Assembly (NCBI GenBank): GCA_022818135.1
Contig: JAFMSR010000002.1
Span: 59,909,882-59,973,881, forward strand
Reading direction: 5' to 3'
Source of the DNA: Saxidomus purpurata
Taxonomy: Eukaryota; Mollusca; Bivalvia; Venerida; Veneridae
DNA length: 64,000 bases
How positions within the stretch are numbered: the first letter of the stretch is position 1; each line of letters begins with the position of its first letter. Both the position numbers and the translations under genes were made by a program. Shown in pieces: positions 1 through 12,108 of this stretch. Below the pieces are notes generated by a model that saw only the letters and a program-made list of their open reading frames with translations, was not told the DNA's origin and made no database searches.

Positions 1-460
1 TAAGAACATGTTTCACAATCAAGAATAATTAAATTAGTATTTGAAAGAAAACTCTCAAATTTCTGACCACATGTGGAAAAGTTTCCCAGGTAGTCCTTGA
101 CACACTACTGTGGTTGTCCACAGGTTACACACAACATTTTGACCAAGACTGATGAAAGTTAAATGAAAACTGTGACATGTAGAGCATTATCAAGGAAAAG
201 CTTACAGATGTCACTGTAACCTTGACCTTTGACACTCTGTGCCCAAAAACAATAGAGATCATCTCCATGTTGCAGGCAACCTTCTGAGCAAGTTTGATGA
301 AAGTTGAATGAAAATTGTGACTTATAGAGCGTTATCAAAAAAAAAACTATCGGAAGACATTGTTACCTTGAAATTTAACCCACCTACCTACAAACAATAA
401 GAATCAACTACAGGTTACAGGTAACCTTCTGAGCAAGTTCAATACAAAACCAACTCTGCT
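1..460. repeat. dispersed tandem-core repeat in MMD intron
   Basis: Diverged units of about 147 bp carry 'ccttgacctttgac' and 'gaaagttgaatgaaaa' motifs (near 217 and 364). The same family recurs at 1756-2300 and in related form at 36040-36610. No exon is visible between 1 and 634. Confidence 0.6.
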
Positions 461-634
461 AATTCATATACATAAACAGTAGGTTGCTCAAAACACTCAA
501 AATGCAATTTTCAAACATGCAATTTTCATGACCATACATAACAGAGAAAATTTATGCAGTGTGAATTTTATTGCAAAAACAAGGTGATCTTAAGGTAACA
601 CTATAAAATAAGCATACTGATAAAACAAACTTAC

Positions 635-736
635 CTTGCATGGAATAAAAACTGGAAAATAACCCCCAGAATACAGCCTACCCAGACAATCCACATGAAG
701 AACTCGGCAACACCGCCAAAATCTTTCAACACTAAC
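635..736 (-). CDS. MMD: MMD coding exon 5 (last one in window)
   Basis: 102-base exon after acceptor taattaCAG, donor GTAAG. It encodes WLVLKDFGGVAEFFMWIVWV and GCILGVIFQFLFHA. It ends in phase 2, so coding continues left of the window. Confidence 0.9.
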
Positions 737-3700
737 CTGTAATTAGTTAAGATTTCAGGTTTCGTGAAAACCTCTATAAACAAGAGCTGTCAGTAGGACA
801 GCGCGCTCGATTTTTTTAGTGCTTGCCAATAAAACAAAACTTTGTTAAGGGCACACAAGACTTTAACTAGGAATTTCTAAGTACAAATCAAGAAACATTT
901 TCACAGAGTTATTTTCTCTTGCTTACAGATAGGTCTCATGATGGTACATAAGTACTCCAACTTTCAAAGTAATATCTCAAATGGTTAAGTCAACAAGTGG
1001 ACAAGAATGAAAATTTTAACTGAGTTTCTAAGTCAAAAAGGGCCATAATTCAAATAAAATCATTGACAGAATTCTTTTCCTGCCAATGTTTGGGGATCAT
1101 GATGGTAAACAAGTATTGAAACTTTCAAATTAATATGTCAAACAGTTTAGTCAAAAAGTGGACTGGTACGAAAAACTTAACCAAGATTCTAAGTCAATAA
1201 AGGGCTTTAATTTTTAAAACAAATCTCTGACAGAGTTACCTTCTCTTGCCTACAGATGGGGGTTATGATGTAAACAAGCACTCAAAGTTTCAAAGCAATA
1301 TCTCAAAGGGTTAAAGCAATAAGTCGATTTTAACCATATTTAATGTATTTTCTAAGTAAAAAAGGGGCATAATTCTGTCAAAAAGCTTGACAGAGTTATG
1401 TACTCTTGTCTGTTGATGTAGATCATGATGGTAAACAAGTATGGTTAGTTTCAAAGCCATACCTCTAATGGTTTTGAAATAAAGTGAGGTGGTACAAAAA
1501 ACTTAACCAAGCTCATTACACTTTCTAAGTCAAAAAAAGGCCATAATTCTGTCAAAAAGCTTGACAGAGTTATGTACTCTTGTCTGTAGATGGAAGTTAT
1601 GATGGTAAACAATTATGGTAAGTTTCAAAGCCATACCTCTAATAGTTTTGAAATAAAGTGGGGTGATACGAAATACTTTACCAAGGTGTGACACCAACGC
1701 CGACACCGGGGCGAGTAGGATAGCTCCCCTTTTCTTCGAAAAGTCGAGCTAAAAAGCCGCCCAAAAGGTCAAGTATTGCTCTACTGGACTGACTGGACTG
1801 CTCTGAGTAAGTTTTGTGAAAATCTTTTGCAATGTTATCAAGAAAAAGCTTATAAATGTCATTGTGACCTTGACTTGTCTTTGACCCCAAAAATAGTTGG
1901 TATCATGTACTCAGGAGGACCAATTATCCTATGAAGTTGAAAGACTGCGGATCATATAGATCTCAAGACATTGAGCGGAAAAGATTTTGTAAGTTTTGGT
2001 CACCGTGTCCTTGACCTTTGACCTACTAACCACAAAAGCTATAGGGATCATGTGCATGACTGTGCATGCAGCCTTCTGAGAATCTTTCATGGAAGTTGAA
2101 TGAAAACTGTGACCTGTAGTGTTAACAAGGAGATACTATCGGAAGTCACTGTGACCTTGAACTTTGACCCGCTGACTCTAAAATAATAGAGATCATCTAC
2201 AGTTTGCCGGCAACCTTACAAGCAAGTTTCAATAAAGTCAAATGAAAATTGTGACCTGCAGTGTTATCAAGAAAAAGTTCAAATGTTGTCTAAATTTTTT
2301 ACAGAGATTCATCGTCTTTGTGTATAATAAAATGTTACATTTGTAATGACTACTGTTATAATTACAGTTAACAACTGAAGTGAAACTATTATACACAAAT
2401 TTAGAGGTTAATTGAATCAGGTGTAGAAATGACTTACCATGGTGTGTAAGATGCTGCAATGAAGATATAGATGACGGCCCTGTCACCTACGTGGAAATAG
2501 TGGCGTAACATCCTGAAATATACCGTAAGCAAATATCTCTATGATTACATGCTTAAACAGCAAATCCTTCTGAAGCACCATACAAAAGGAGGACTGAGGC
2601 AAAAATTAAATTTTATGCCACAAAAATGAAAATGATTTGTGTGAAAGCTAGCCTGCAAAAAAATGTTCTGTGATTTTAACTTGTGTCTGCAGAGTTATAT
2701 TCAAAACACAAGACATGAAACAAACATCTGAATGAACGAAAAAGTACTCATTAAAATTAATCACAATTAGAAGATGGCTGAATACTGGTGAGTAATACAT
2801 GTAATAGAAACAGCAAATGAATCAACAAAATAAAGTATAAAATATTGCACTTCTCATTTTGGAATTTAGTGTAAAACAAAATGCAAGATGATGTAATACC
2901 TTAACGCCTTACAACATACTGTACTGAAACTAAATAAAGAGGAGTGACCAGTGACTACATTGTCTCCATATCTTTAAGACCATCTTTTCAAATATTTAGA
3001 GCTTGCCTTTACTTGAACTTACTGGTAAGGAATCATATTCAATTTTGCAGCTTTATCCTCTCAATGTTTTGAAAATATCAAATAAAGCTAAATAAATATA
3101 GCTCTTTTTGAAAACAAAATGGGGTTTATCTCCTTACCCTTCTAGTGTATGGCAAATGTGACCAGTACATATCATGATAAGCTTATCTGATCACCCTCTG
3201 CTATTAAATAGATTTTCAGTGTCGACTCTTTGTACATTTAATGGAACTGTCACAAACCTAGATTGGTAAGTCCATTTACAAAATTTAGCAAGGCAAGTGT
3301 TAATATTTACACATGTTTTCAGTTTCAAAAAAGGTTAAAAGGACATACCTATGTTTGGATCTGGACAGTACAACATGTTAACAGTGACTATACAGCATAC
3401 AGTGTAGACCTATGATCAAATTCAGTGAGACTGAACAGAGTCCCTGACTGATCATGATCTACAGTGTTCATAGAGGCATAAATATCCGTGCCTTACACCT
3501 AACAAGCTAAAAGTGTGTCAGTTGTGTGTCAGTCATGTGCAAGTCGTGTGTCAGTTGTGTTCAGTCATGTGTCAGTTGTGTGTCAGTCATGTTCAGTCGT
3601 GTGTCAGTCATGTGTCAGTTGTGTTCAGTCCTTTGCCAGTTGTGTGTCAGTCGTGTGTCTTCCTATTACAAGAATAAATTATTTATAAAGATGGTCTTAA

Positions 3701-5635
3701 AGTTTGCCTTCATTCTCAAGCTTACCCCTTTGCCCCAGCAAACGATAAACAGTGGTATAAGGTGGATGTGGTAAATAAAAAGAAAAGTGCCATGCCATAA
3801 ATCATGAGTGTGACGACTTCCTTATTGGACGTGGCATTCTCCGTCATCTTCTTGACACCATAAAGGCTCGGAATGATCCAAATCTGAATAAAGTATCTTA
3901 CATACATGTATATATTTTACTTACAGTCCGTATATAAATGTTTTATCCATTGCAGTACAAGGGCAGAAAGTCTAAACCAGCAAATAATTAGATCTTTTCA
4001 TTTTGAATGTCACATGTCACCACGCAGAAATTACTGCTGTGGTAAGCTGTGCACAATTTTATGTTTTCTCATCATTTTTTTATTTCTAATAATTATTCTC
4101 CACTCCACCTGAATTTGTCTGTATAAACAATTGTTGGAAGTAAGGTCCAAAGCAAGGTCTTGAGACTTTGAAGAAAGAAAAGATTCTGAAATTTGTTATA
4201 AACTTAGTAAGCTTTTGTTTGAAGAAAACCAAATGACATCACAATGTCTATGACTGTGTGTATGATGTCACAGTTACCATAACCAGGGTCTGTATATTAC
4301 ATGTTATATATACCGACCCTGCCATAACTGACAATTCTGTTTTGCATTATAAATGTAAAAATGAAACTAAAAAATGATGAAATTAACTAAAATAGGATAT
4401 TCATTTGTACATGTACATATATATAGTGAAAGCATTGTGACAACAAAGAATGCTATATGTTTTATATTATATTTAATTAAGCAAAAGTGTTCACATGATA
4501 TAAGGCTCAATATTCACATCTTACCATGGCAACTCAACTACATTTGTATAGAATACATGACTCTTCAATACACAAGTAATTTTTTGGTATCAAGAAAGTT
4601 ATTCAATATGAAGACATTTCCAGCCAGTTTTAAACACTAGAACAAACCTTTTACCAGTGAATTACTTTGAACTAGCTTAAATGAATAAACAAGCAAGTAA
4701 ACACGCTACCCCATGTGTTATCATGTTGGCTATATGTTCAACGTTCGTTGGTACATAATGTTCTCCGTGCTTAGCTCTTTTGTTCTTCATCCTGAAAAAT
4801 GTAATAAATAAAGTATCATATTACAGTGCACCTCTCGGGAGTAAACATTCCTGGGAACACAGAAATGTATTTGTTGTAGAGAAGTGTTGATCTAGATAGG
4901 TTTCTAGGGAGGTTGTTGCTCTGGGGAGGTGTTTTTCAGGGAGGTTGGGACTATACATTCATATTGTCATTTTTCTTTTGCTCCTTGCAGTTCTATTTAC
5001 ACTGCTTGGTCCAACTCTTATCTCTATAACCAGCAAGATGTCATGGTTTATGTATTGATGACACGTCTCTATAACTAGCAAGATGTCATGGTTTACGTAT
5101 TGATGACACGTCTCTATAACTAGCAAGATATCAAAGTGTATGTATTGATGACATGTCTCTATAACTAGCAAGATGTCATGGTTTATGTATTGATGACACA
5201 TATTTACTGATTTGTAGAACATTGAATGACTGGTATAAACCTCATTTCAAAGTAGGATCAAATCCTGATCAGCTAAATTCTTTATAGTGACAGGGGTTTT
5301 TTTTATTTAAAAAAATGGGGAAATTTTTTTTTTTTTATTAAAATTATAAAATAATAAAGTAAAAATATTATTTTTTTTTAAAAAATATTTTAAAAAATTG
5401 GGGAAAAAATTTATTTTTTTTTTTTAAAAAATTTTAAATAAAATGGTGGAAACCTATATTTTATAGTGACAAACTCACTTAAATAGTGTGGTAGAAACCT
5501 GATCACTTTATAGTGACAAACTCACTTAAATAGTGTGGTAGAAACCTGATCACTCTCACTACCAAATACAAAATGTCTACCTCAATGCAATACTTACTTA
5601 GACAATTCTGCTGAAATGGACAAGTTTCTCTTCAT
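635..5635 (-). CDS. MMD: MMD-type PAQR membrane protein (5' five coding exons; 3' end outside window)
   Basis: The joined exons 5635-5598, 4791-4710, 3883-3726, 2512-2438 and 736-635 give 151 residues plus a split codon. All introns are GT-AG and the phases agree. The product is a progestin/adipoQ-receptor (PAQR) family seven-helix protein, most like the monocyte-to-macrophage differentiation factor group, which acts in Golgi/endomembranes in vertebrates. Family signatures are visible: E31-x3-N35-x3-H39 before helix 1, S80-x3-H84 at the end of helix 2 (STLYH), and the D103 block FHVGDRAVIYIFIAASY, followed by PW and two more hydrophobic helices. The closing HxxxH motif must lie in exons left of position 635. 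The start codon at 5633-5635 has an in-frame TGA fifteen bases upstream of it. An acceptor at 5671 shows that a non-coding 5' exon exists further right. Family is certain; orthology to MMD rather than MMD2 is not resolved. Confidence 0.93.
780..1755 (+). mobile_element. Helentron/pearl-like non-autonomous element, family A, copy 1
   Basis: It starts ACAAGAGCTGTC with a short hairpin (GAGCTGTC...GACAGC...GCTC). It continues with about 150-170 bp tandem core units containing 'gggccataattctgtcaaaa' and ends in a hairpin TAGCTC...CTTTTC/GAAAAG...GAGCTA at 1721-1751. A nearly colinear copy lies at 12109-13083. It has no coding capacity. The class is inferred from architecture. Confidence 0.65.
1756..2300. 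repeat. dispersed tandem-core repeat
   Basis: About three units of roughly 140-150 bp with 'gtgaccttgacctttgac' (near 1866, 2004, 2153), the same family as 1-460. It abuts the 3' hairpin of the preceding element, inside the MMD intron. Confidence 0.55.
2438..2512 (-). CDS. MMD: MMD coding exon 4
   Basis: 75-base exon between TTTCAG and GTAAGTC. It encodes MLRHYFHVGDRAVIYIFIAA and then SYTP, the conserved aspartate-bearing helix of PAQR proteins. Confidence 0.93.
3515..3662. repeat. short degenerate tandem repeat (gtgtcagt)n
   Basis: About fifteen imperfect 9-10 bp units of the type gtgtcagtYRt lie in the intron just 5' (in + coordinates) of the exon at 3726. The rest of that intron (2513-3514) shows no exon-like or repeat structure that I can name. 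Confidence 0.7.
3726..3883 (-). CDS. MMD: MMD coding exon 3
   Basis: 158-base exon, donor GTAAGC. It encodes the first two membrane helices, starting IWIIPSLYGVKK and including VTLMIYGMALFFLFTTSTLY with the SxxxH motif. Confidence 0.93.
3884..4709. other. MMD intron, no recognisable feature
   Basis: AT-rich intronic DNA. The short open frames here have no family resemblance and no codon signal that I can see. Confidence 0.5.
4710..4791 (-). CDS. MMD: MMD coding exon 2
   Basis: The 82-base exon has acceptor tttttCAG and donor GTAGCG. It encodes KMKNKRAKHGEHYVPTNVEH and then IANMITHG, the conserved E-N-H segment before the first membrane helix. Confidence 0.9.
5016..5212. repeat. 45-bp minisatellite, about 4 copies
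   Basis: Units run 'tctctataactagcaagatg' then 'tcatggtttatgtattgatg' then 'acacg'. Because 45 is a multiple of three, an 87-codon open frame runs through it; I regard that frame as a by-product. Confidence 0.85.
5290..5560. repeat. low-complexity A/T tract followed by a 47-bp duplication
   Basis: 5290-5445 is runs of T, A and short G with little other content. It is followed by two and a half copies of a 47-bp unit starting 'tagtgacaaactcacttaaa' (5464 and 5511). Confidence 0.6.
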
Positions 5636-5670
5636 TTTCAGTTTTTTTCCTCAAACCTTCACGAAAGTAT
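5598..5670 (-). CDS. MMD: MMD coding exon 1 (part 5'UTR)
   Basis: Acceptor CAG ends at 5671; coding starts at 5635 with MKRNLSISAELS and the exon ends in phase 2 before GTAAGTA. Bases 5636-5670 are 5'UTR with an in-frame TGA. Confidence 0.85.
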
Positions 5671-6142
5671 CTGAAATAGCAGGCATGTCATCTTAAATAT
5701 CTATTTTACAGCTTGCACATTACTCTATTGTTTAAATAATAATATGATTGAGCAACACAGTATGATGACTTCTTCAAACCACATGTGACCAAACAGCCAA
5801 TATTTACCTGATATATAAATATATATCACATCATTTATTTCAAATGTATAAGATTGGCTGAATGTACATTGTATCATAAATTTGTTGTATAGATATAGTG
5901 AAATTTTGTTATACATGTTTAGATACAATATAACAGTTTTCAAAACATAAAAACATGCATTTAACTTGCCCCAAAGGGAACCTTTATGAACGTATTCAGG
6001 CATGAAAAAATGCAACAACTAAAAGTTGATTTGATAAATGTAGAGAAAATAAATTTGATGTTACGTAAAAACTGTACTCTTTAATCTGAAAAGATTGTTT
6101 ATAAATGTGTCTATCGAGATAGATACTAACATAACATCATAC

Positions 6143-6315
6143 CACCTCGATAGCCCAGTGGCTAGAGCGTCCACTTCATGTGCTGGAGGTCATGGGTTCA
6201 TCCCTGGCCGTGTCATACCAAAGACAAAAAAAATGGTACTGATAGCTCCCTTGCTTGGTGCTCAGCATTAAAAGTTTGTGTCAGGAAGATAAAGAGAAAC
6301 TTCCTGCTTTATGGA
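6143..6315 (+). mobile_element. tRNA-derived SINE
   Basis: A box-like 'tagcccagtggctagagcg' (6151) and B box-like 'gggttcatccc' (6194-6204) are correctly spaced, followed by a non-tRNA body 'gcttggtgctcagcattaaa'. The cloverleaf is not intact, so this is a SINE head and not a tRNA gene. It lies upstream of the MMD coding start. Confidence 0.7.
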
Positions 6316-7002
6316 AAAGGTAAGTTCATACTTGTTATTGTCTCACAATAGCTTTGAAGCTAATGTTGTCTGTTGATTATGTACGCCGTAAAATAAGGCG
6401 TATTTTTCTTTATCTTTTTAACATAGATAAGAAATAAAACGCTCAGAGGGTCATATCCGAAAAGATGTGCACTTACAGTTAATTTATTCATTAATTATGC
6501 TTTTTTATCTGTGTAAGTTATACAAACCTCTAATCTAACTTTGCAGCAATTTAATACCACAATTTCAGCAATCCATCAGTCTACATTCGATGCATCTAAA
6601 GATAATTTTAATGACTGAAGTTGTCAAAATAAATAAAATATATCAGCGGACGCTTGCATCGTACTTTATTCCGTTTGAGTAACCCCGATGCCAGTTGACA
6701 AAACCTGTTCGATCCGTATCTTTTCCGTGCAACTACGTTCCTGGGTAAAGCAAGTTCTATTTTAGCGAAAAGAGAGAAAATAAACGAAAAAACTACAGGT
6801 GAAACTTTAAATTAATACCCCTGGTAAAATGAGTCAACTTGTCTTGTTCAGCTCTATTGTAATTCTAACTATTTTGTAATCCTGTAATTCCAAACTTGAG
6901 ACTCATATTCAGTAAACACAAAGTTCAAATTCATCATATAGTAAATTTTAAGGAAGTGTCTCCAGCTCCGGGTCCGGATCTCGAGACTAAAAGTCTCCAG
7001 GA

Positions 7003-7365
7003 GATTTTTTAAGTAACAGAAAACAGCGGGTATCTATAAAAGGAACATTGACAATATCAGAGCTACTGTAACAAGCGGAGATCCTTAAGGTAGTGTTCTT
7101 TGGCCGGTGCTCTTCCTGATATTCATAAATGACTTGCCAGAAACTGTTAACAGCATGTGGTTAACCTATTTGCAGACGATACAAAACTGTAAAAGTTCAC
7201 CACAAGAAAATATTCTGCAGGACAGTATCTTGGATGCCTGTGAACAGCTAGAGTACTAAATGGCAACTGAATTTCAATGCCAAGAATTGTAAGCATATGA
7301 CCCTGGGGAAAAAAAGCTGATACTGAGTACTTTACAGAAAGATAATCTAGATTCAATCTCTAAAA
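7003..7365 (+). pseudogene. LINE reverse transcriptase remnant
   Basis: Translating with frame jumps gives FLSNRKQRVSIKGT, then GSVLWPVLFLIFINDLPETV, then VNLFADDTKL (the FADD form of the catalytic YADD box), then pieces resembling the following LQDSILDACEQLE segment. These are consecutive blocks of the fingers/palm of a Jockey/CR1-type non-LTR reverse transcriptase. At least two stops and two frameshifts make it dead. An insertion that truncates both sides is likely. Confidence 0.8.
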
Positions 7366-8250
7366 TTCAACTCTGATCAAAACTAGGTCACCAGGTCAAA
7401 TCATAGAAAAGCCTTGCGTATACAATAGAGGCTGAATATTTCATTTGACCTTCGTGAATCTTTGTCAGAACAGGTGTCTTGAGGAAAGTTAGCACATGTT
7501 CTAAAATTGGGTCATCTCAGTTTAAAAACTAGGTCACAAGTAGAAATACTAAACCTTGTTTATGCAATAGAGGCAGCATTTTTCATTGAATCTTAGTATG
7601 GGTCAAGAACTAGGTCAACAGCTAGAAAAACCTTGTTTATGCAATATAGGTTGCATTTTCATTGGATCTATGTGAAACTGTCAGAATCTAAATAGAGTGC
7701 GGGTCATAAACAGGGTCAACAGGTCAAATGCTATGAAAACCTTGTGAATGCAAGATGCTCCATTTTTTATTGGGTTCTCTTGAAACTTTGTCGGAGTGAT
7801 TGTCTTGTTGAAATCTAGGTCAAGTTTGTTTCATATTTGGTAAAAAAACTAGTGTCACCAGTTAAAAAACAAGAAAAAAACAACTAGGTCACTATGCTAA
7901 ATCTTTGATAAACCATGTATATGCAATAGAGAATGCATTTTCGTACTAGACCAATATGAATGTTGGACAATAATTGTTTTGATGTAGTCTAGGTCGAGAT
8001 CAAATACGGGTCTTCTCAGATGGAAAACTAGGTCGCCAGGTCAGATCTCAGAAAATCTTGTGCAGTTTTCATTGGATCTTCGTGAAACATGTTTGTTTTT
8101 GAAGCTACTGTAATTAAATTTTGACTGTGTGTACAGTTAAACAAGCTGATGACAGATATTTCCTCGATTGACTGATCATGACCTTTTCACCTACTAGTCT
8201 TTTGGACCAATGGTACTCAGGTGAGCGATATAGGGCTATCATGTTTCATT
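7366..8250 (-). mobile_element. Helentron/pearl-like element, family C, inverted copy
   Basis: About five units of roughly 145 bp carry 'aaaactaggtcaccaggtc'. The right end 'caggtgagcgatatagggct' is the reverse complement of the 5' start seen at 8577. So this copy is on the minus strand, head to head with the next. Its 3' hairpin is missing, cut at the LINE remnant. Confidence 0.6.
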
Positions 8251-8576
8251 ATCAGTATCCAATGGAAACAAGAGCCATGTTAGACATAGCCATTCTCCCA
8301 TCAAGTGCTCTTTCTGACCAAGAAATTTTAGGTGAGAGGAATGGATATGGTATAGCTTCTAATTTAATAAAATATTAGTAATTATAATGTGTTGATGGTC
8401 ACCTGCACTTTCTGTGTTAATGTCGCCCTTCTACTAAAGGGAGGTAACTCAAAAATAGGGCAAGTTTGAGTTATGGTTCTTTGACACTGCACCGCATCTT
8501 AATGTCTTCTACGACTGTATGCAATTTGAATCAATTCAGTTCAGTACTTAAGCATGGCCTTGACACGAAAATGTAA

Positions 8577-9292
8577 CAAGAGGGCCCTATATCGCTCACC
8601 TGCGACTTATGACAATATGTGACCAAACTTCAGCTCTAAACTATATATCATAAACATAAACATTCTGTTTGACATTGAAAAGGCAAAACTTTTGATCAAT
8701 TTGCATGATGATTGGGTTGTAAATATCACCTGTATGGCATACACAAGGTTTTTAAGCAGGTTACCTATTTTTTTACCTCAGAATGAAAAATGCAACCTCT
8801 ATTGCATACACATGGTTTTTCTACAATTTTACCCCGTGACCTAGTTTTTGACCCTAGATGATCCATGTTCGAACTCAACCTAGATTTCATCAAGGCAATC
8901 ATACTGACCAAGTTTCATGAAGGTCCAATGAAAAATGCAACATCTATATCACACATAAGATTTTTCTATGATTTGACCCCGTGACCTAGTTTTTGACCCT
9001 AGATGACCCATGTTTGTACTCAACCTAGATTTTATCAAGGCCATCATACTGACCAAGTTCAATGAAGATCCAATGAAAAATGCAACCTCTATTGCATACA
9101 AAAGGCTTTTCTATGATTTGACCCCAGATGACCCATATTCGAACTTGACCTAGATTTCATCAAAGCAGTCATACTGACCCAAGTTTCATGAAGATCTAGT
9201 GAAAAATGCAGCCCCTATTGCATACACAAGATTAAGTGTGGATGGACAAACAGGCCATCACATTAGCTCACCTTTGAGCACAGGTGAGCTAA
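8577..9292 (+). mobile_element. Helentron/pearl-like element, family C, plus copy
   Basis: Starts ACAAGAGGGCCCTATATCGC. Three to four tandem units with 'gacctagtttttgaccctag' and 'caatgaaaaatgcaacctct' follow. It ends in an 11-bp perfect stem hairpin TTAGCTCACCT...AGGTGAGCTAA (9263-9292). Confidence 0.65.
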
Positions 9293-9485
9293 TAAAGGGA
9301 GATAATTTTAAAAAAAAGGACAAGCTAGAGTTAAGGTCCTTGTACACTACACCTCTTCCCAATGTCCTGTGTGTAAAGTTTAAACAAATTCCCTTGAAAA
9401 CTTTCAGTTATGTTCCGGGGAAAAAGTGTGACGGACTGATGGACGGAGCACATTACCATATCCCCTCCGCCTTTGCGGTATCATG
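9293..9485 (+). repeat. dispersed repeat fragment
   Basis: 'aaagggagataatttt' through 'gacggactgatggacgg' to 'cccctccgcctttgcgg' resembles the tail of another dispersed family. 8400-8576 holds a related fragment ('gggaggtaactcaaaaatag'). 9486-10335 has nothing I can name. Confidence 0.45.
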
Positions 9486-10335
9486 AATTGGTAAAAACTG
9501 AACCATAGCAGCTTATCATCATGCATGAATATAAACAAGTATTTCCATATATGTTTCCAACACAGTTACACAGGTCAAGATGCCATTTTTGACATCAAGG
9601 GTAGAAATTCTGTAGATACCGAGGAGTGAGGACACGACAGTATATAGGATGTGAACCAATACAAAAACCTATCATCATTCATCAATGAGAAATCAAGTCA
9701 ATGAAGTACAAATTACTTTTTATTAAATTCAGTCTTCATACAAACTTCCACCACTAATTAACTAACATCCAAGAAGCAGCACTACAACTGTACTAAATGA
9801 CAAGCGCACATGTACAAACATTAGCAACAGTCAGGGCAGGGTTCATGTAAATATTGTTCACATCTACCCTTAAGGGTAATTATGTTTTCTATTATTTCTC
9901 ACTATATTTCGATCTAATTCACCGACCATGTTTCAGGCAATATCTTTCCAGATTTATCGATGTATTATTTAATTATGATATAATGTGGTTATTATAATTT
10001 TCTAATTACTCTGCAGATATTTCAACTTTGTGATAATTGTGTTGAAAATGTGGGTCCCACTCTCTGCAGGGTGCATAGAAAAACTACTATAGCGACATTG
10101 CAGTATTATATATTGTAGACACCAGCAAGTAGTTGGCTGAAATATAATTGGTAAAATATATTGCAGCACAGTAAGAAGTAGAGAAAACACCAAAAACCTT
10201 TCAGTGTTAATGTGAACCAGGTCATGTGATCATCCGCCCTGAACAGTACTGAATGTCAAACTGCGCTGGATTACATAAAATACTATAAAAAAGTTATAAC
10301 ATACTGATAAAGACAGCTAAACAGACAGTTACTTA

Positions 10336-11184
10336 AACATGGTTCATACAGAAGTTCCGAGACAAAATTCAAGTACTTTTCAAGGACTTTTCAAGGACTT
10401 TTTCTAATTTTCAAGGACTAAAATGATGCGCAAAATCTGACTTTATGTCGGGATATATAGTCAAATGTCACCTTAAATCATATTTGGAACACAATGTAAT
10501 ATGTATCTTTGTTATTCAAATTAATATCAAGCAAAATACATGTTGATAATCTCAATATTTACTTCTTATTCAAATCCGGATTTTTGTCACGAGGAACGAC
10601 TGTATTGACTCATTGGAACGTTAATTTGTCTGATTTTGTTTATAAATGCTTTTCTTCTCGTTGACGACTCTTCAAGTTTCAACGCACTTTCGCCCATAAT
10701 GCGCTGTGTCTATAAGTTAATCCAACACAACGCAAGTACATTTGTGTTTGTTCCCATAAAAATCCTTTTTCCATGCGTATAACTATCATTCGTGAGCAAT
10801 GTTGATGAGAAAATGCACTTATTTCGGCTTAATTTCACAAATTTTCCGCGACCATGACTTTTGGTAAAGGGAAATCACTCCGGAAGCAAGCGTGTCTAAA
10901 TTCCCGAATCCGGTACGTAGTTGATACATCACATGCGAGTAGGTTCGATAGACTCACACAGAAAAAAATAAGACTGTTTTTTCGTCATTTTAAGGCATGC
11001 TACAATTATTTTGGAGGTTTTTGCACGCGGAACATACCAATTCAATGACTTTTTAAAGAAATTCACTAGTTTTTTTTCAAATTCAAGTACTTTTCAAGGA
11101 CTTTTTCTCAGCACAGAATTCAAGTACTTTTCAAGGACTTGGCATCAAATTCAAGTACTTTTCAAGGCCTGTGCGAACCATGTT
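10336..11184. mobile_element. non-autonomous TIR transposon (849 bp)
   Basis: Terminal inverted repeats AACATGGTTCATACAG (10336-10351) and CTGTGCGAACCATGTT (11169-11184) match at 14 of 16 positions. Subterminal arrays of 'caagtacttttcaaggactt' occur at both ends. No transposase frame is present. The flanks resemble TTAA on both sides but not cleanly, so the superfamily is open (hAT-like by subterminal repeats). Confidence 0.7.
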
Positions 11185-12108
11185 AAAAGACACTAAAACA
11201 AAACTTAAAAGCACATAATAAAATTCTAATATATTCAGATTTATAAATAAGAACTACTATACAGCTTCAGGCATGCACATTTATTCACGTCTTTTAATTG
11301 ATAAAACAAAACTTTTGGGAAATTCTACTGGTGTGTGAGCAAAACTGACTTGTGCTGCACATCATATAGTGTATACCAACTAGAAACATAACCTCATCTT
11401 TTTCATTTACCTCACATATTCAGAACATTTTGATGTTGACCCCAACATGGTCTCAAAAGCAGCATGAACATTGTAAATTCATGACACTTTGGTAAATTCA
11501 AGGTTAGCGATCAGCTCTTCACACTAACCAAAGTGTTAAAGAAGGAAGCAAACAAATACATTTTGTACTTTCTTTAAAAAACAGTCAGGAACAATCATTT
11601 CCCGAGACTCGGGTAAATGAGGTAACTCATTTTGAACACAATTTGGATTGAGCATAATTTGTAGAACACATTTTGTGATGTAAAACCCTCGGGCAGACTT
11701 CTTCCTTTTTAACCTGAATTTAAAGATGACGATACTTGTATTAAATGCTAACATTTATATGTATGTTGTAGTAATGGTAAATTCATAACACAAAAGCGTA
11801 ACAGTATCTCAACACACCATTTCTTCTGTCCTCAGACGTTTATAAATACAGTACATTCTTTTAAATAAATAACAAAAAACTGTTTTAAAAAGTTTCAAAA
11901 TGTAATAACAAGAGCACTGCCTTGCAAAGTGCAGACACTCATCTGATGTTTTAAAACTATGTGACACTAAGTTTCAACCCCATAGCTTTTTATTTCTGGA
12001 GAAAAATGGACCTAAACACAAAGCTTTACAGATCTGCAACGGCAACACTAACAAATCTCAGGTGAAAATAACCAATCAAGGTTTTAAATAAATCTGATGA
12101 GCTATAAA
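11185..12108. other. intergenic, no recognisable feature
   Basis: AT-rich DNA between two repeats. The open frames are short and unlike known proteins. Confidence 0.5.

Noticed and set aside
4959..5222. 87-codon frame with 15-residue repeats (HQYINHDILLVIE)
   Set aside because: Explained by a 45-bp tandem repeat whose length is a multiple of three; it lies in an intron and has no start context or homologue.
6143..6220. tRNA gene
   Set aside because: A and B boxes are present but acceptor and anticodon stems do not form, and a SINE body follows.
6640..6790. First non-coding exon and promoter of MMD
   Set aside because: Slightly richer in CpG and upstream of the gene, but no donor/acceptor pair could be fixed without transcript data.
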